Assembly: GCA_034008185.1 (NCBI GenBank)
Contig: CM067082.1
Location: 83,079,684-83,143,683, forward strand
DNA length: 64,000 nt
Direction of reading: 5' to 3'
Origin: Gorsachius magnificus
Taxonomy: Eukaryota; Chordata; Aves; Pelecaniformes; Ardeidae
Under the pieces are notes generated by a model, which saw nothing but the letters and a program-made list of their open reading frames with translations, made no database searches and was not told the origin of the DNA. This document shows positions 24,501-36,190 of this stretch, one piece after another (the first letter of the stretch is position 1; every line of letters begins with the position of its first letter). A program made the translations under genes and the position numbers.

Positions 24501-25040
24501 TCATGCTATAAAGCTTGCCTGTTGGAATAAAAAAGGTAATGACAAGAACTGTTGCGCACGAAGTGGTGGAGTGCCTTGAAGAAGGCTAGCACGTGTAACG
24601 TACTGGTTTCTTCTGGTACCGGTATTACATGGCTACAAATGCGAAGGCAAGATAGTTTGCAGGTTGCAAACGGGATGCTTCTCAAAGCAAAGTTAATCAC
24701 ATATGTGTGGGAGATGCAATTTAACATTTCAGAAATAGAAACAGGAGCTTGTTGAAAGCTGTGCAATATGTAATTGCACGAAAGGATTTTATTCCCCATT
24801 TCAGTCCTAGAGTTGAGGATTTCTAATGTACTGTCTCGGTAAAAGCGTGGAGCTCATAGTGTGATTGTGTGGATTAAAATTTTGATTGGTTGGAAGTAGA
24901 CCTGAATTTATATCCTTTCAGAGCAAGTAGTCAACTTTTTTGTCTTGGATGTCTTAGCTAATAAAAGAAAGGACTGCCTGAAAGTGGGAACCTGAACTCT
25001 TTGAAGTGTCCAAGCTTTGTGAAGTGGCTGTGGACGTGTC
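21535..25040 (+). other. PHLPP1 intron 1, no feature recognised
   Basis: AT-rich intronic sequence with scattered T runs (for example near 22165 and 23325). No exon-like open segment with flanking splice signals and PH-domain coding potential was found. Confidence 0.5.
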
Positions 25041-25067
25041 TTTTTTTTTTTTTTTTTTTTTTTTTTT
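25041..25067 (+). repeat. poly-T run, 27 T
   Basis: An uninterrupted T27 ends in ATGGTGG. On the minus strand it reads as poly-A, as would follow a retroposed transcript, but the adjacent sequence shows no recognisable source gene. Confidence 0.85.
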
Positions 25068-28000
25068 ATGGTGGCATGAAAATTATGTCCCTTATCTGTA
25101 TCAACGAAAATAGAATCTGTAGTCTGCATGTTCCCTGTGAATAAACCGAGATTAATGTGATACATTTCAGGCTATTAAATATGGAAAGTGTTTCCATTTC
25201 ATAACTTCCAGAACAATGGTATCATCTATATAAGTATATTCATTCCCCTTAAGATTAGACTATAATGCTGAGAACTGCTTGGTTTGTCTCTCTTTAATCT
25301 TCTTAATAAAATGACAACTTTAATTCCCGCTAATATGAGAGGAGTACGTTAAATTATTTTACTTTATTTCGCTTTACAGGTTCCATCTTGGAAGTATCTC
25401 TTGTAAGAAAAATGTTTCTGAATGTTTCTTTTCTGAATCCATGCGATAAAAGATCCTCGTTTATTTTGCAACTTCCAGCTTTTTCCTTCATCATTAAAAC
25501 CTAGAATGAAAATATGTTGATCAGTATCGCTAGATAAGGTAGTAGAAAGATGAAGAGGCTTTGTAGCCTGCAGTGGACTAAGTCATATTCCTTCTGTCGG
25601 TGTCAGAATAAGTGTTGCTCTGGAGGAAATGGTCTAGTAGAGCTTGGCGTGTATATTATATTTAATTTGCAACACTGGGTAGGGTGTGATCCTTTCTACA
25701 GTGCTCCACTGGAGTGTAAGCAGTTTCAGCACCTCTTGCTGTTTCAGTTGTGCATTACTAGGAGGTGTATTTTGAGTTCCTGGCAAATAACTGATACTGT
25801 TCACACTGTGGAAAGGGGGGAATGTGGATTTATCACCTTAGTTGTGAATGGCACTGCCTTGAGACTGTTAGCAGATTGCAAAGCATGGATCAACTGTAGA
25901 TCCTTTTAGCCTAGAATATACAGCTAAACTTCCTCCCCTTCGTTGTTTTTTTTTCTCACCCTTTTTTTTTTTTTCTTCTCCCCCCCCCCCCGATGTTTTT
26001 TGGGCATTCTTGGCTGCGTTTGCCAACTCAGACATTTTGTACAGTTTTAGTCCTTCTCTGCAATGCTCATTTATCAGCACAACTCTGTGTGTTTTCCCCC
26101 CATCTCTACAAGGCTATGTATGAAACAGTACCGCTACGTTGCTAGTGGAGAAGAGTGTACATTCTAGCACGGCTAACAAAGGGCTGCAAAAATAAATAAG
26201 CAAAATTCTCTCCAGAAAGTCAGACCACATAGCTACAGCAAATCGCTGTGTCTGTGCATGTTAGCAATATAGGATCAGGCAGTGATGTAGTCAAAAGAGA
26301 TAAAAAGAGCAGAGCCTTAAAGGGGTTTAAGGTGTATTGTACCTTTATATTACAGAAACAAGCACGTGAAAAGTTTTTGGTTTGTTTTTTTGTTTAAATA
26401 AAAAAACCCCTGTGTCACATGTATGTTTTTCACCCAGCAATGCATCTCTTGCAAATGTAGGATTTTAAGAGGCAAAGGCTGTGGCCTGCGTAATGTTCTC
26501 AAAGTGCATGTCTGTAAGAAGAATTTGTAAACTGGTTATGAAAGAAAGAAAAAAGGCCAGTCTTGCATAGTAGGAATTATGGCAGACAGTAGAAGAGTTC
26601 ATGCTGTTACAGCTTTTGAACCTAAAATTGGATGTACTGAATCCTTAACATGAGACTGACTTGTAAACAGTGGTGCATGTGGCACATCCGTAAGGCTTAC
26701 GCTTTTTAGGAATGTGTACAGCAAATGTGGAGGAGATTCAGCATTTGGCACTGTTCTCTTGCTGTCACCAGCTAAGCCAGGCATGATCAAGCTGGTCAAG
26801 TTAAAAAAATAAAAATGCAGTTAGCAGTTGTTGGCCTTTCTGAATTGCGACGGAAACTGCTGCAAAGGAATATGGTGCAGAGCGAGTCTGGTCTCCCCTT
26901 GTAGCCCTGAAAAAGGATGGATTCCTGGTAAGCAGGTTCTGGGAACTCAATGTGCATACTCCTGTCCAGGAGAGGATTGCGTATGTGTTCTTGTCACTGG
27001 CAGATCGAAGAACAGCTGTAACTTTTGATAGGGGCACACTGATTCTTGTGCCTATGTGTTATCTTCATTCTGTGAGGTTCTTAACCGTATTGTACTTAAA
27101 GAATTGGCGAATTGCCTTTCCAGACGTGGTATTGTTAATCCAAGTTTGTTTGGATGCTGTGCGCTTTGGCAAGCCGTAGTCAGAAATGTTATTTGACGGT
27201 CTCCAATAGGTGGTCCTTTGGCCATCGTGCCTTGGCAACTCTGCAGGTTTTTGGTGGCACTGGCTTTTTTCACGTTCAGATGTTGCTTTTGCTCAGCTCT
27301 TTATCGCTCATACCCACTAATTTTTGTAAGCCTGTAGGGCATGTACTGAGTTGAAGATCCTTTGAGCCTTTCTCCGTAGACATGGCTGTAGTACTTTGCA
27401 GCAAAAAGCATAGTTGTTACAAAGAGGGTAGGAGACCAGTGTCTAACCTTCATACTTAATGTTGGTGTTGTCCATACCAAAACAAATGCTATGGTGTAAG
27501 GTTAATACCCACTAACCTTTTCATAGCAGACATGTCTGAATATAGTGGTGTCTTCATGCACAGTAGCAGGGAAATAGCCCAAGATCCTTGTTTCCCTAAA
27601 GAACGATTGGGCAAACCATGTCTTTATTGGTTATACAGAAATATCCCGTTTTATCTTTTCAGTTTCTCTTGGGCATTTTTTTCTCCACGCTAGAATTACT
27701 GTTGACCTTTTGGCAGCTCATGCTTGGGAGACCGTACCCCCGTGGGACTGCCCGCAGGCAGGCGTGCCTGGCTTCTTTGCTTTGAATGCGAATATTTGTT
27801 GGCATCCCTTCTTGCTAGTGAAAAGTGTGGCAGTGGCTCCTTACGAGGCTCATTAAGCCACGTCAGCACGGCCACTAACCCAAGCATTTCACTGTGATTT
27901 GAATTGATGGCGTGCTGTCACCTTTCTGGCAAGGCATGAGGTTGAGGTGCCGGTATCAGTAGAGGTGTCATGCGTAATAGGCTGAGTTCCCGAATTGTAA

Positions 28001-31000
28001 ACAGGGCCAGCTGAACTGTAAAAACGGGTACGCTGTGCTGTGGGTTACTTCAGTCTTTCCCACAGCGTGCTGTTCTCACCCTGTCCGTTTTCTTGCACAC
28101 ATGTGAGGCTGCTGAGAGATTTGGTGAGCAGCAGAGTTCTCAATAAGAAGCTGCTGCTTTGATTTTGTTTCCTAATGATCAGGCAAATTGCTGAGTGCAT
28201 TTGTTCCTTGCTAGTTACAAAGGGAGGGAAGATAGCACATGATTGGAACAAAAGTAGAGGTCTTGTCACCTTGCTGCCTGCTAGCTGTGGTTACTTTTCT
28301 TTGTGTGCTTTTAAGTTTTACGGTAGGCAGTTGAAGTGAAATGAGGATTTGAATGCTGACGTGCGAGTGCATCTAGCCAGGGGTTGAAGGTGCAGCGGTA
28401 AATGCCGTTGTTGCTTGCGCACAAGCGTCACGAGCGCCCCGGTGAATGAAGAGCAAAGGTAAAACCAAAAAGTGTGAGGTGACAAAGCAGCATGGTTTGT
28501 CTGCAAACTAGCCGGTGAAGGCTTGCCCACGAGTAGAGCGGTGCTCTGCCATCATGGCCAGCTCGGCTGGGCACTGGCAGAAGCGCGGTGGTGACATCAC
28601 CCTGAGGGGAGGGAGAAGGTTTGGCAGAGGCACTGGGGCTGCTTGTTCCGCACAGGCACTCGGGAAAGGGTTTCTTTCGTATGCCGTCTAATAGATTCAG
28701 CCTTTTATTTTATAATATAATTAAATAACCGAGCCTTTGTGAGGCTCCTGAATTCCTTTAATTTAGCGGCGGCACAGAAGCTGAATTCAGAGCATTCATG
28801 GGCCTGTACTATCTCCCTGACTACTTGCCAGGTCTATTCATGCTGTTCTGAGTGCAGGAAGTTCTCACATTCATTCAGGGTTGGGGGGGTGGAAGGCGTT
28901 GTGTGGTTGGCTTTTTTTTTTGCTTTTTTTTTTTTTAAAGCAAGGGAAATGGTTATAAGGAAAATTCTTCAGTGATTCCCCGGGACCAATTTACCAACTG
29001 TTAATCTGTGAGTAAATAATGGGAACAGTTTATACACTTGGCAGCTCTTGAGAAAGAGCAAAGAATCATGAGAAGTTCACAGTCCACAGCCCCAAGATAG
29101 CTGAATACTTTGGTATGTTGGGATTTGTCTGAACAGGGATAGACCAGTACTTTTTTGTTAGCACATGTAATCTTATATATTCTGAAGTACTGAGTTTGAC
29201 GAGGAAAACTTTACTCTGGCATGCGGTAGCTGGCTGCTTATACTTAACATGCTCAAGTTAAATACTTCTTTCCCTACTCGAGTTTTAAGGCTCTAGCCAA
29301 TATGTTCCTCACCTTTTACAGGCTGGTACTAATGCTCTCTTGCAGAGGGGATGGGGAAGTGTATTTGCTGCCTGGTGAGGGGGAAGCTGGTGACAGTGGC
29401 CTTCCTTTGGTTCAAGGGAAGGCAGCTGGGTGGGGGGGAGAGAGAGGACAAGAAGGTAGACCAAAACTGAGAAAGCAATGACTAAATCAAAGCGAGCAGG
29501 CAGGAAGTACAAAATGCTTTGCAAAGTCAAGCATTCGTTTCGCTTCCCAGGAACCGTCCCAAATATCTAATCTGTGGTATCTAATCTCTATAACTAGATG
29601 CCACAGCGATAGACATAGTTGTCATGTATGAAGTGCCTAGGAGAAGGGAAGGTGACTTCTCAGCGTGGGTTTTCTGCTGATAGAACCGACGTGTGGTGGG
29701 AAGCACGCAGGTAGCTGGGGTGGGTAGAGCAGGTATTTCACAAGTCGCATTTTCACCCTAACAGAATTGGGATAGGACTCTTCTGCGGAGCTGGGGTTCG
29801 TGTGTAAACTTCTGTGTCTGGATCCTTTGTGGCAAAATGGAAAGAGAAGTGCTTGACAGAACAGTGGTTATACAACATTTGGTAACTGTGAGCGAGAAAG
29901 TCCAAAGCTGAAAGCCTTTTTATGTGAGCTGTGTCTGATGTGTTAGATCTGGAAACTGAATTGGAGGTGGGGAACCCAAAGTTTGTCTCTCTGGCTCATA
30001 GGAAGTGTTGAAGTACATGATTTTATGCTGGGGTATAAAGCTTGCAAGCCAATGTACCCTTAGACAAAGAATGTTTTAAACTTAGATTACTTTAAGGCTA
30101 AGTAATCACCTTCATAAGATTCTGCCTTTATTGGGATCCTGGCGTGCATAGGACTTAATGATTCCCCTGCTATGAGACTGCTGCTGTGGTGATGTCCTAC
30201 AACTTCCTGTTCTCCTGAAAACCAAAATGGGTTTTTCGGTTTCATTCCTTTCCTCTGTAATTTGAAGCGAAGCGTTGCTCTTACAGTCCGACAGTGAGCA
30301 TTTGGGCTGCTCTTGCCCTTTTCTCTTTCCATCCTCTAGCGTGTGGAAGTCTTAGAGGTCAGGCTGAATTCCTCTTCATGAGATCAAAAGGTGTTGTGAA
30401 TGAAGTAGTTTTCCTAAGGTGCCGTAGTTTCTGGAATTGCGGTCTGTTAAGAACATTTACCTATGGATTATGGCGCATGTTACCACACGTGCAACAGTGT
30501 GAAAATAATGCCAAATGTCTGGGTTGTTCTAGCAAAAACAAGGAAATGGGTGTAAAATTACTGCCATTGGGTAGCCTCTTCATCTTGCTCATTTTTTTTT
30601 TTTCTTTACTTTAGAACTATGAGTTTTGATTTCTGTTTTGCATTACAAGTAATGGTGCTGAATATCTATGGCAGCTTTTTCCTTTTAAAACACCTTACCA
30701 TTTTGAGCCATAAAAGTACTGGGACAGCTTTGCTTTTTACGGTTTTATATTAAAAACCTGCTTCCCTATATGTATAAAATTATTATATATATAAGTTTTT
30801 AATCTCTTCAGAGTTTAGGAGGTCATTACTTAAACTCATTTCGTGAACCCAGTTTCATAACAAGACTGAAAAGTGTGTGGAAGCACACATTTGCTTCAGG
30901 GTTGGCTTTCTGGTGTTTTTTTAACAGCTTGTGAAAGTCTTTAGCAAAACGAAGATAAATAGCATCAAGCTATTCCACACGTTCTTGAGTAGTGGAGGAG

Positions 31001-33110
31001 GGGGAGCATGTCAGTTGAGGGAAGGCTTACAAGTTAAAACGCCTGTTGCCAGGCAGCCCAAGAAGTGAGTTGGCATCGCTTGGAAATGAGAGCAAATTGT
31101 GGGTTGATGCTGGAGTAGAGTGGACAGTAGAGAAATCGAGAAAACTAAGAGACACTTGACTGGTTTTAAGTTAGCTTGTTTCTGCTTCCAGAATACAAAA
31201 TACTAAAGAGAAGGTAACTGTCTTTGAAAGTCTGTGTTGTGAGTAAGAGGAGAGCTGGGCTGCATGGGAAATGTAATTCCCTTCCCTATTGTATTACTGT
31301 AGCACGTTATGGAGACTTAATGACTGCTGTTACAAAGTGGGGTGTTCCAACAGTTGTGGTTATACTGTTGCTCCTTCCAGTTGTTCAGAGTTGTGAGTAG
31401 ATGGGTGCTCAAGAGCCACCCTTTCTCCTGTAATGCCAAGTCTTTTTGTTTAGCTTCTGGCTAATATAAGCGAGTTGAGCATTTGCCACAAGATGCTTCG
31501 TGCAAGGTACTACCTACCACCTGTAAGTACCAGTCTCCATGGGATTTCTCTCTGCCTTTTTAATCTGGTATCAGGGACCCATCACACCGGTAAGCTAGCA
31601 GCCAAAAGGCTTACCGTGTGGATGAGCTTTACGCATGAAAACGTCTTGGTTTTTTAATGAAAGCCGCTTCTTGCTTGTCTCCTTTCCCCACCGTCAAGTG
31701 GTGCAGGATTTGCTGTGTTGAAACATATGCCTTGGTGAGATTAAACTTGTCAGTGTGCGCACGTTTAGCAGACCATTGTAAGATAGTAATTAATGCTGTA
31801 GCCGTCACGTGAATGGAAAATATTTCTGCAAACATGTCTGTATATCTAGATACTTAAGAGGATAAAATTAGGCTGTGGAATTTCCCTCTGGTCCTTAGTC
31901 AACTCTTAGGCACACTTTTGTTACGGTGATAATGGTTATCTGCCATTGTTTGACTTTTAATGTCAGTGTTGCACTGTCTTTTTGCAAGAGTGTGATGTGC
32001 AAAGCAGTAGCAGTTGGTGCAAATCGGGACAGTCAGATGGAGGTTATGTTGTTATCTTCTGTCATCTGGCAAGTCTCTGTTGCTTCTTCTGTTCCCTCGT
32101 GAGCTTAAAAACTGTTGTGGTTGTTGAGTAGCACCTTCCTTGAAAATGGTTTAATATTTCTACTTTGAACCTTGAAAGTTGGGAATTACAGTATTACAGG
32201 CATATATTCAATCACTGGTCTTCAGTGTTTGCATTTTATAGCGAGCATAAAAGACAGTGATTTAGCTGGGACTCTTAACTTCTCCTAGGATTCTTGTGTC
32301 CGTACAGGATAAAACTTAACTGTATAATCTTACTGATATAGCAGTGCTGTTTTCTTCTTTTGGTCTACCGATTTTTGTGGGGAAAAAATGGTGTAGGCAA
32401 CTCTAGTGGATGCACCATGTCGTCTGCTTTTATTTATTTATTCTTTTTTTTTAATTAAATTATGTTTAGCTTTTGCTTAAATAGCTTGAGAAATTATTTA
32501 GGAAAGCTTTGGATGGCAAAATTTGTGGTGCATGGTCCTTTTTCCTCTCCATATTGCTGAAAATTGGGAGCAACATTGTTTTGGCATGCACATTTCTTCA
32601 GTAGTTCTGGTCTTAAAACTGGGGGTGCGGGGAATGGTGAATTGTTGTTTCTCTCTTCCCTTTCATTCCATTATGCCATCTTGAGCAGTAAGCATTCCTC
32701 AAAATAAAAAAGAGGCAATGCTATCTTCTTCAGCAGTTGAATAGTGGAAAACTAAATGAGGTGACAGGGTAGCGTTTTTCGATGGCTGTCTATGAAAGAG
32801 GAAACGTGATGGTTTGAGAGAGCAGTGGCAGCCACGAGCAAGGTAGATTCCAGATGGCGTTGGCAAAGCACGAGTGCGATGAGACAACTGTCTTTCTAGG
32901 CTGTACCACGCTGTTCAACTTTGCTGCAAATAGCAGCACTGAAATCCTTTGTCCCAAGAGTGCAAAGTTCCCTCTGTCCTGGAGCTCTTCACCCAATGTA
33001 TCCATGATGCGTCTTTCTGCATCTAGTACAAGGATTCTTGCAGGTCACAGGAATACTAACGGAAAGTGAACTTCCTCGTTGCATGAAACAAGGAGGAAAA
33101 CTTGTAGTAG
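25068..33110 (+). other. PHLPP1 intron 1, no gene recognised
   Basis: This is a long ordinary intronic stretch. It has a T/C-rich tract at about 25945-25992 and T runs near 28913-28935 and 30592-30602. A block at about 28330-28560 has more CpGs than its surroundings. A calm AT-rich block at 28680-28860 could be a conserved non-coding element. No exon, RNA gene or transposon can be supported. Confidence 0.45.
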
Positions 33111-33600
33111 GAGCACGCTAGTCCTCAGCTGACTTGCACTTTGTAAGCGGTATTTGCGCTGGGGGGGGGGGGCAGGGTGTGTGGGGTGGGTGTCCTTGGG
33201 TCATGTTCAATGCAGCTGCCTGTTGTATCCCTGCTCCTGCTGCCCCCCGGGCTTCCCCTGGCTGGGGTTTTCTGTAGCGCATGCGGAAATCTCTGGGCTC
33301 GTGTCCTTCTGTTGGGAGTTCTGTCTTGGAAGTTGGGGGAGCAAACGCTTGCGAGGTGGAGATTTTTCTTGTCTTTCCTCTCCCCCCCTCCGCCCCTCCT
33401 CGCGGTATGACTCTGACGTGACGGAAGGTCACGAGAGCCGCTTGGTTTCTGCAGGGCGCGGGTAGGCAGCGCTGCAAGCAACAGCACTCGCCCATCTTCT
33501 GAGGCAACCTTCCAGCATCGTGCCCGGCTGGGCGCTCTGCTCTGCTGCCGTCTGAAGCAGTCAAGCGTTCTTCCATTTTTCACTGATGCCCGTCCAGGGC
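33111..33600. promoter_or_regulatory. intronic GC/CpG-rich patch with CRE-like and nuclear-receptor half-site
   Basis: A GC-rich patch stands out within the AT-rich intron and includes a G run at about 33161-33171. At 33414-33433 the string TGACGTGACGGAAGGTCACG combines a CRE-like TGACGTGA with an AAGGTCA nuclear-receptor/ERR-type half site. Within it, GTGAC and GTCAC form a perfect 5-base inverted repeat with a 5-base spacer. Open frames of about 150 codons on the minus strand here have no recognised homology. A regulatory role is inference. Confidence 0.3.
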
Positions 33601-34408
33601 TGTGTTTGGGTTGTGAGTATTAACACAGGAGCTTGCGGCCCTGGTGTTGGAACTTGTAATACTTTGCATCAGCAAGTTGCTAGGCTAAATCATCGAAAAA
33701 CTTCGGTGGCCGCAAATCTCTTGTTTTAATAAAACCTGCTGTTAGCTTCTAATCCAGTGTGCGATTAGTTGCAAGAAATCATTGGAGTGCTTTTCCAGAG
33801 TCTTAATTTGCTGAGGAACCAAGTTGTTGCTTGAAGGACTCGGCTCTTCCTTTCACTTCGCTTCTGCCTGAAAAAAACCTTAGATTTGGGAACTTAAAGA
33901 TTCTAAATGTAAAATTTAGAAGAAAAAATGGAGAAGGTGGGAGGGGTTTGAAAGGCAGAAATTGCTTCAGGTCCCTAATAAACATTTTTATCTTAAAGCT
34001 TTATTTTTGCCTAGTTTCATAACAGGCTAGGTAAACACTACTGATCAAGTATGTTGTTCTAATTTTTGTACACTTTAAACCTTAATCAGACTTCAGAGCG
34101 TTGCTTTCAAGCTCAGAGGCAATTATCTAGATTACTGAGATTAAATATTTGTGATTGTTGGAGTTTTACCACAGCTTTTTTTGGCTGCGTGTACTTTCTA
34201 CTGCAGAAGAAAAAAAAAAAATGCAGTCATACGCAAGGGCATTGCTGTTGTAGTGGCTTTAGGGGCAGGGGAGGGGGGATGCGGAGAGGAAATACAGAAT
34301 TTCCTGGGGGTGGGGAGGCAGTGCAGGCTGCTCTGCCATCTCGATTGCCCCATTGCCAGTTAAAAATTACTTGTTTTTAATTAAATAGAAGAATGGATCC
34401 TCTCTCTC
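33601..34408 (+). other. PHLPP1 intron 1, no feature recognised
   Basis: AT-rich intronic DNA with an A run near 34207-34220 and a short G-rich stretch near 34260-34320. I see nothing that supports an exon or a repeat family. Confidence 0.45.
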
Positions 34409-34429
34409 TTTTTTTTTTTTTTTTTTTTT
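34409..34429 (+). repeat. poly-T run after a CT-rich leader
   Basis: A short CTCTCTCT stretch leads into an uninterrupted run of about 21 T. It also resembles a polypyrimidine tract ending in TTTAG, but the following sequence does not continue a PHLPP1 reading frame, so I do not call an acceptor. Confidence 0.8.
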
Positions 34430-35683
34430 AGTAATTCAGCTTGGTTTACAGCAAGGAAAGGGTTCCTGATTTGGTTTTTAATTGTTTCTGAAGAGATCTT
34501 GTGTGCTGTCCTGAGCTACTGCTCTGGGGAGCCTGTCACTGTTTGCACAGCTTCGGGGAAATCTGACCCTGGAGGGCCAAAGGGCTGGGCTGGGCGGCAT
34601 GAGAATGAAATCTGCTTACTTTCAAGGGATTTCTGTACTGAAGGACAGCTCTCTCCTAACATTTATTCTAGGAAACTTTTTGAAGCAGCCGCTTTCCTAA
34701 GGCCTGGGTTTAGGTGGGGCTTTTTGCTCGACTCTCCTGGATATGTTAGAAGGAGAGCATGCTCTCTTGTGCTTACTGGACTGCTGGGGATGGTTAAGTA
34801 AAACGTTTGTGATCTGTGACTTGAAGAATCTGGTTATCGCTTGTTGTTTCTTTCAGCCTGTAGAAACACATGGGAATGGGGTAAGCCTTCTAAAGAGGGA
34901 TCTTGCTTTGCCTGAGTAGGTGCATGTGGCGACGCTGGCTTGGCTTTTACTGTGGTGGTGTATGTAACAGAGCACAGAACTGTTAGCACAGTCTTTTTTC
35001 CTCCCTGCTGTGGACTAATATGCAGTATTTTTTTCCAAGAACGGTCAGTCTTTATAATGGATGATACCAGAATTTTGTATCAAGCAATCTCCACCCCCCC
35101 ACACACCCCACCCCCCTTTATTACTTATCTTCATTTGCAGTAACAAGACCTTGCTTTGGTGGTGCCTGTTGTTGAGCTCGGTGTGTTTGATCTTACATGT
35201 TTGCTTTGGCCTGATGCTGCTCACTAGGGCACACCACCTGTAGGATTGCTTTCTATAGGCAAGTTCTTCCACTGAGTCTGTAAAGCATGTTTTGGGGGGG
35301 GGTCAGATGTGTAGTGTTCAGCAGGCAGTCCTTCTCATCATCTCTTTTTTGCAGTATTGGTACTTGGGGGCTACAGAGAAGTCTTAAAACAAGGTAAATG
35401 GATATCAGTACCATTAGCTGCACCTGCGAACATCTTTTGCGTAGCTGAACATGGAGTAGTGGTGTCTAACCGTGCCCTCTTGTGCGTGTGCATTTTGTTA
35501 TTAAAAAGGTTTTGTATAATGGCAACTGAAAAATCAGATGATACTGATGTGACATTGTTTTAAAAACATCTTAAAATAATGTTTAAGATGTATCTTAAGT
35601 GAAGAGTTTGCCTCTGTGAATTCTTACAGCCTTCTTAAAAATCAATGTGTAAATATTTACATGATACCTTTTCTCAGTGAGTG
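34430..35683 (+). other. PHLPP1 intron 1, no feature recognised
   Basis: Ordinary intronic sequence with a C/A-rich patch at about 35090-35116 and a G run near 35294-35302. No exon or transposon is recognised. Confidence 0.45.
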
Positions 35684-36190
35684 TCACAGAATCACAGAAT
35701 GGCAGGGGTTGGAAGGGACCTCAGGAGATCATCTAGTCCAACCCTCCTGCTGAAGCAGGTTCACCTAGAGCAGGTTGCACAGGACATCATCCAGGCAGGC
35801 TTTGACTATCTCCAGGGAAGGAGACTCCACAACCCCCCTGGGCAGCCTGTTCCAGTGCTCTGTCACCCTCAGAGAAGTTATTCCTCACATTCAACTGAAA
35901 CCTCTTATGTTTCAGTTTGTACCCATTGCCCCTTGTCCTGTCGCTGGGCACCACTGCAAAGAGTCTGGCTCCATCCTCGTGACATCCACCCTTGAGATAG
36001 TTGTATGTGTTGATGAGATCCTCTCTCAGTCTTCTCTTCTCCAGGCTAAACAAGCCCAGCTCCCTCAGCCTTTCCCGATAGGGGAGATGCTCCAGTCCCC
36101 TCATCATCTTAGTAGCCCTCCTCTGGACTCTCTCTAGGAGTTCCTCATCTATCTTGAGTGTCCTCCTATGTCTCTTCCAATCCACATATT
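35684..36190 (-). mobile_element. CR1 LINE, 5'-truncated, antisense to PHLPP1
   Basis: The low-coordinate edge shows two CACAGAAT units, the reverse complement of the CR1 3'-terminal ATTCTGTG repeats, so the element reads on the minus strand. Its minus-strand translation includes [18 protein letters not shown] and [20 protein letters not shown], the familiar C-terminal end of CR1 ORF2 downstream of the reverse transcriptase. It then reads [23 protein letters not shown]. About 500 bases are retained and the 5' end is lost, as is usual for CR1. The frame is still long and open over about 130 codons, suggesting a fairly young copy. Confidence 0.93.

Noticed and set aside
33118..33583. Two 152-codon minus-strand open frames
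   Set aside because: They overlap in different frames over a GC-rich patch and show no recognised domain or splice context.
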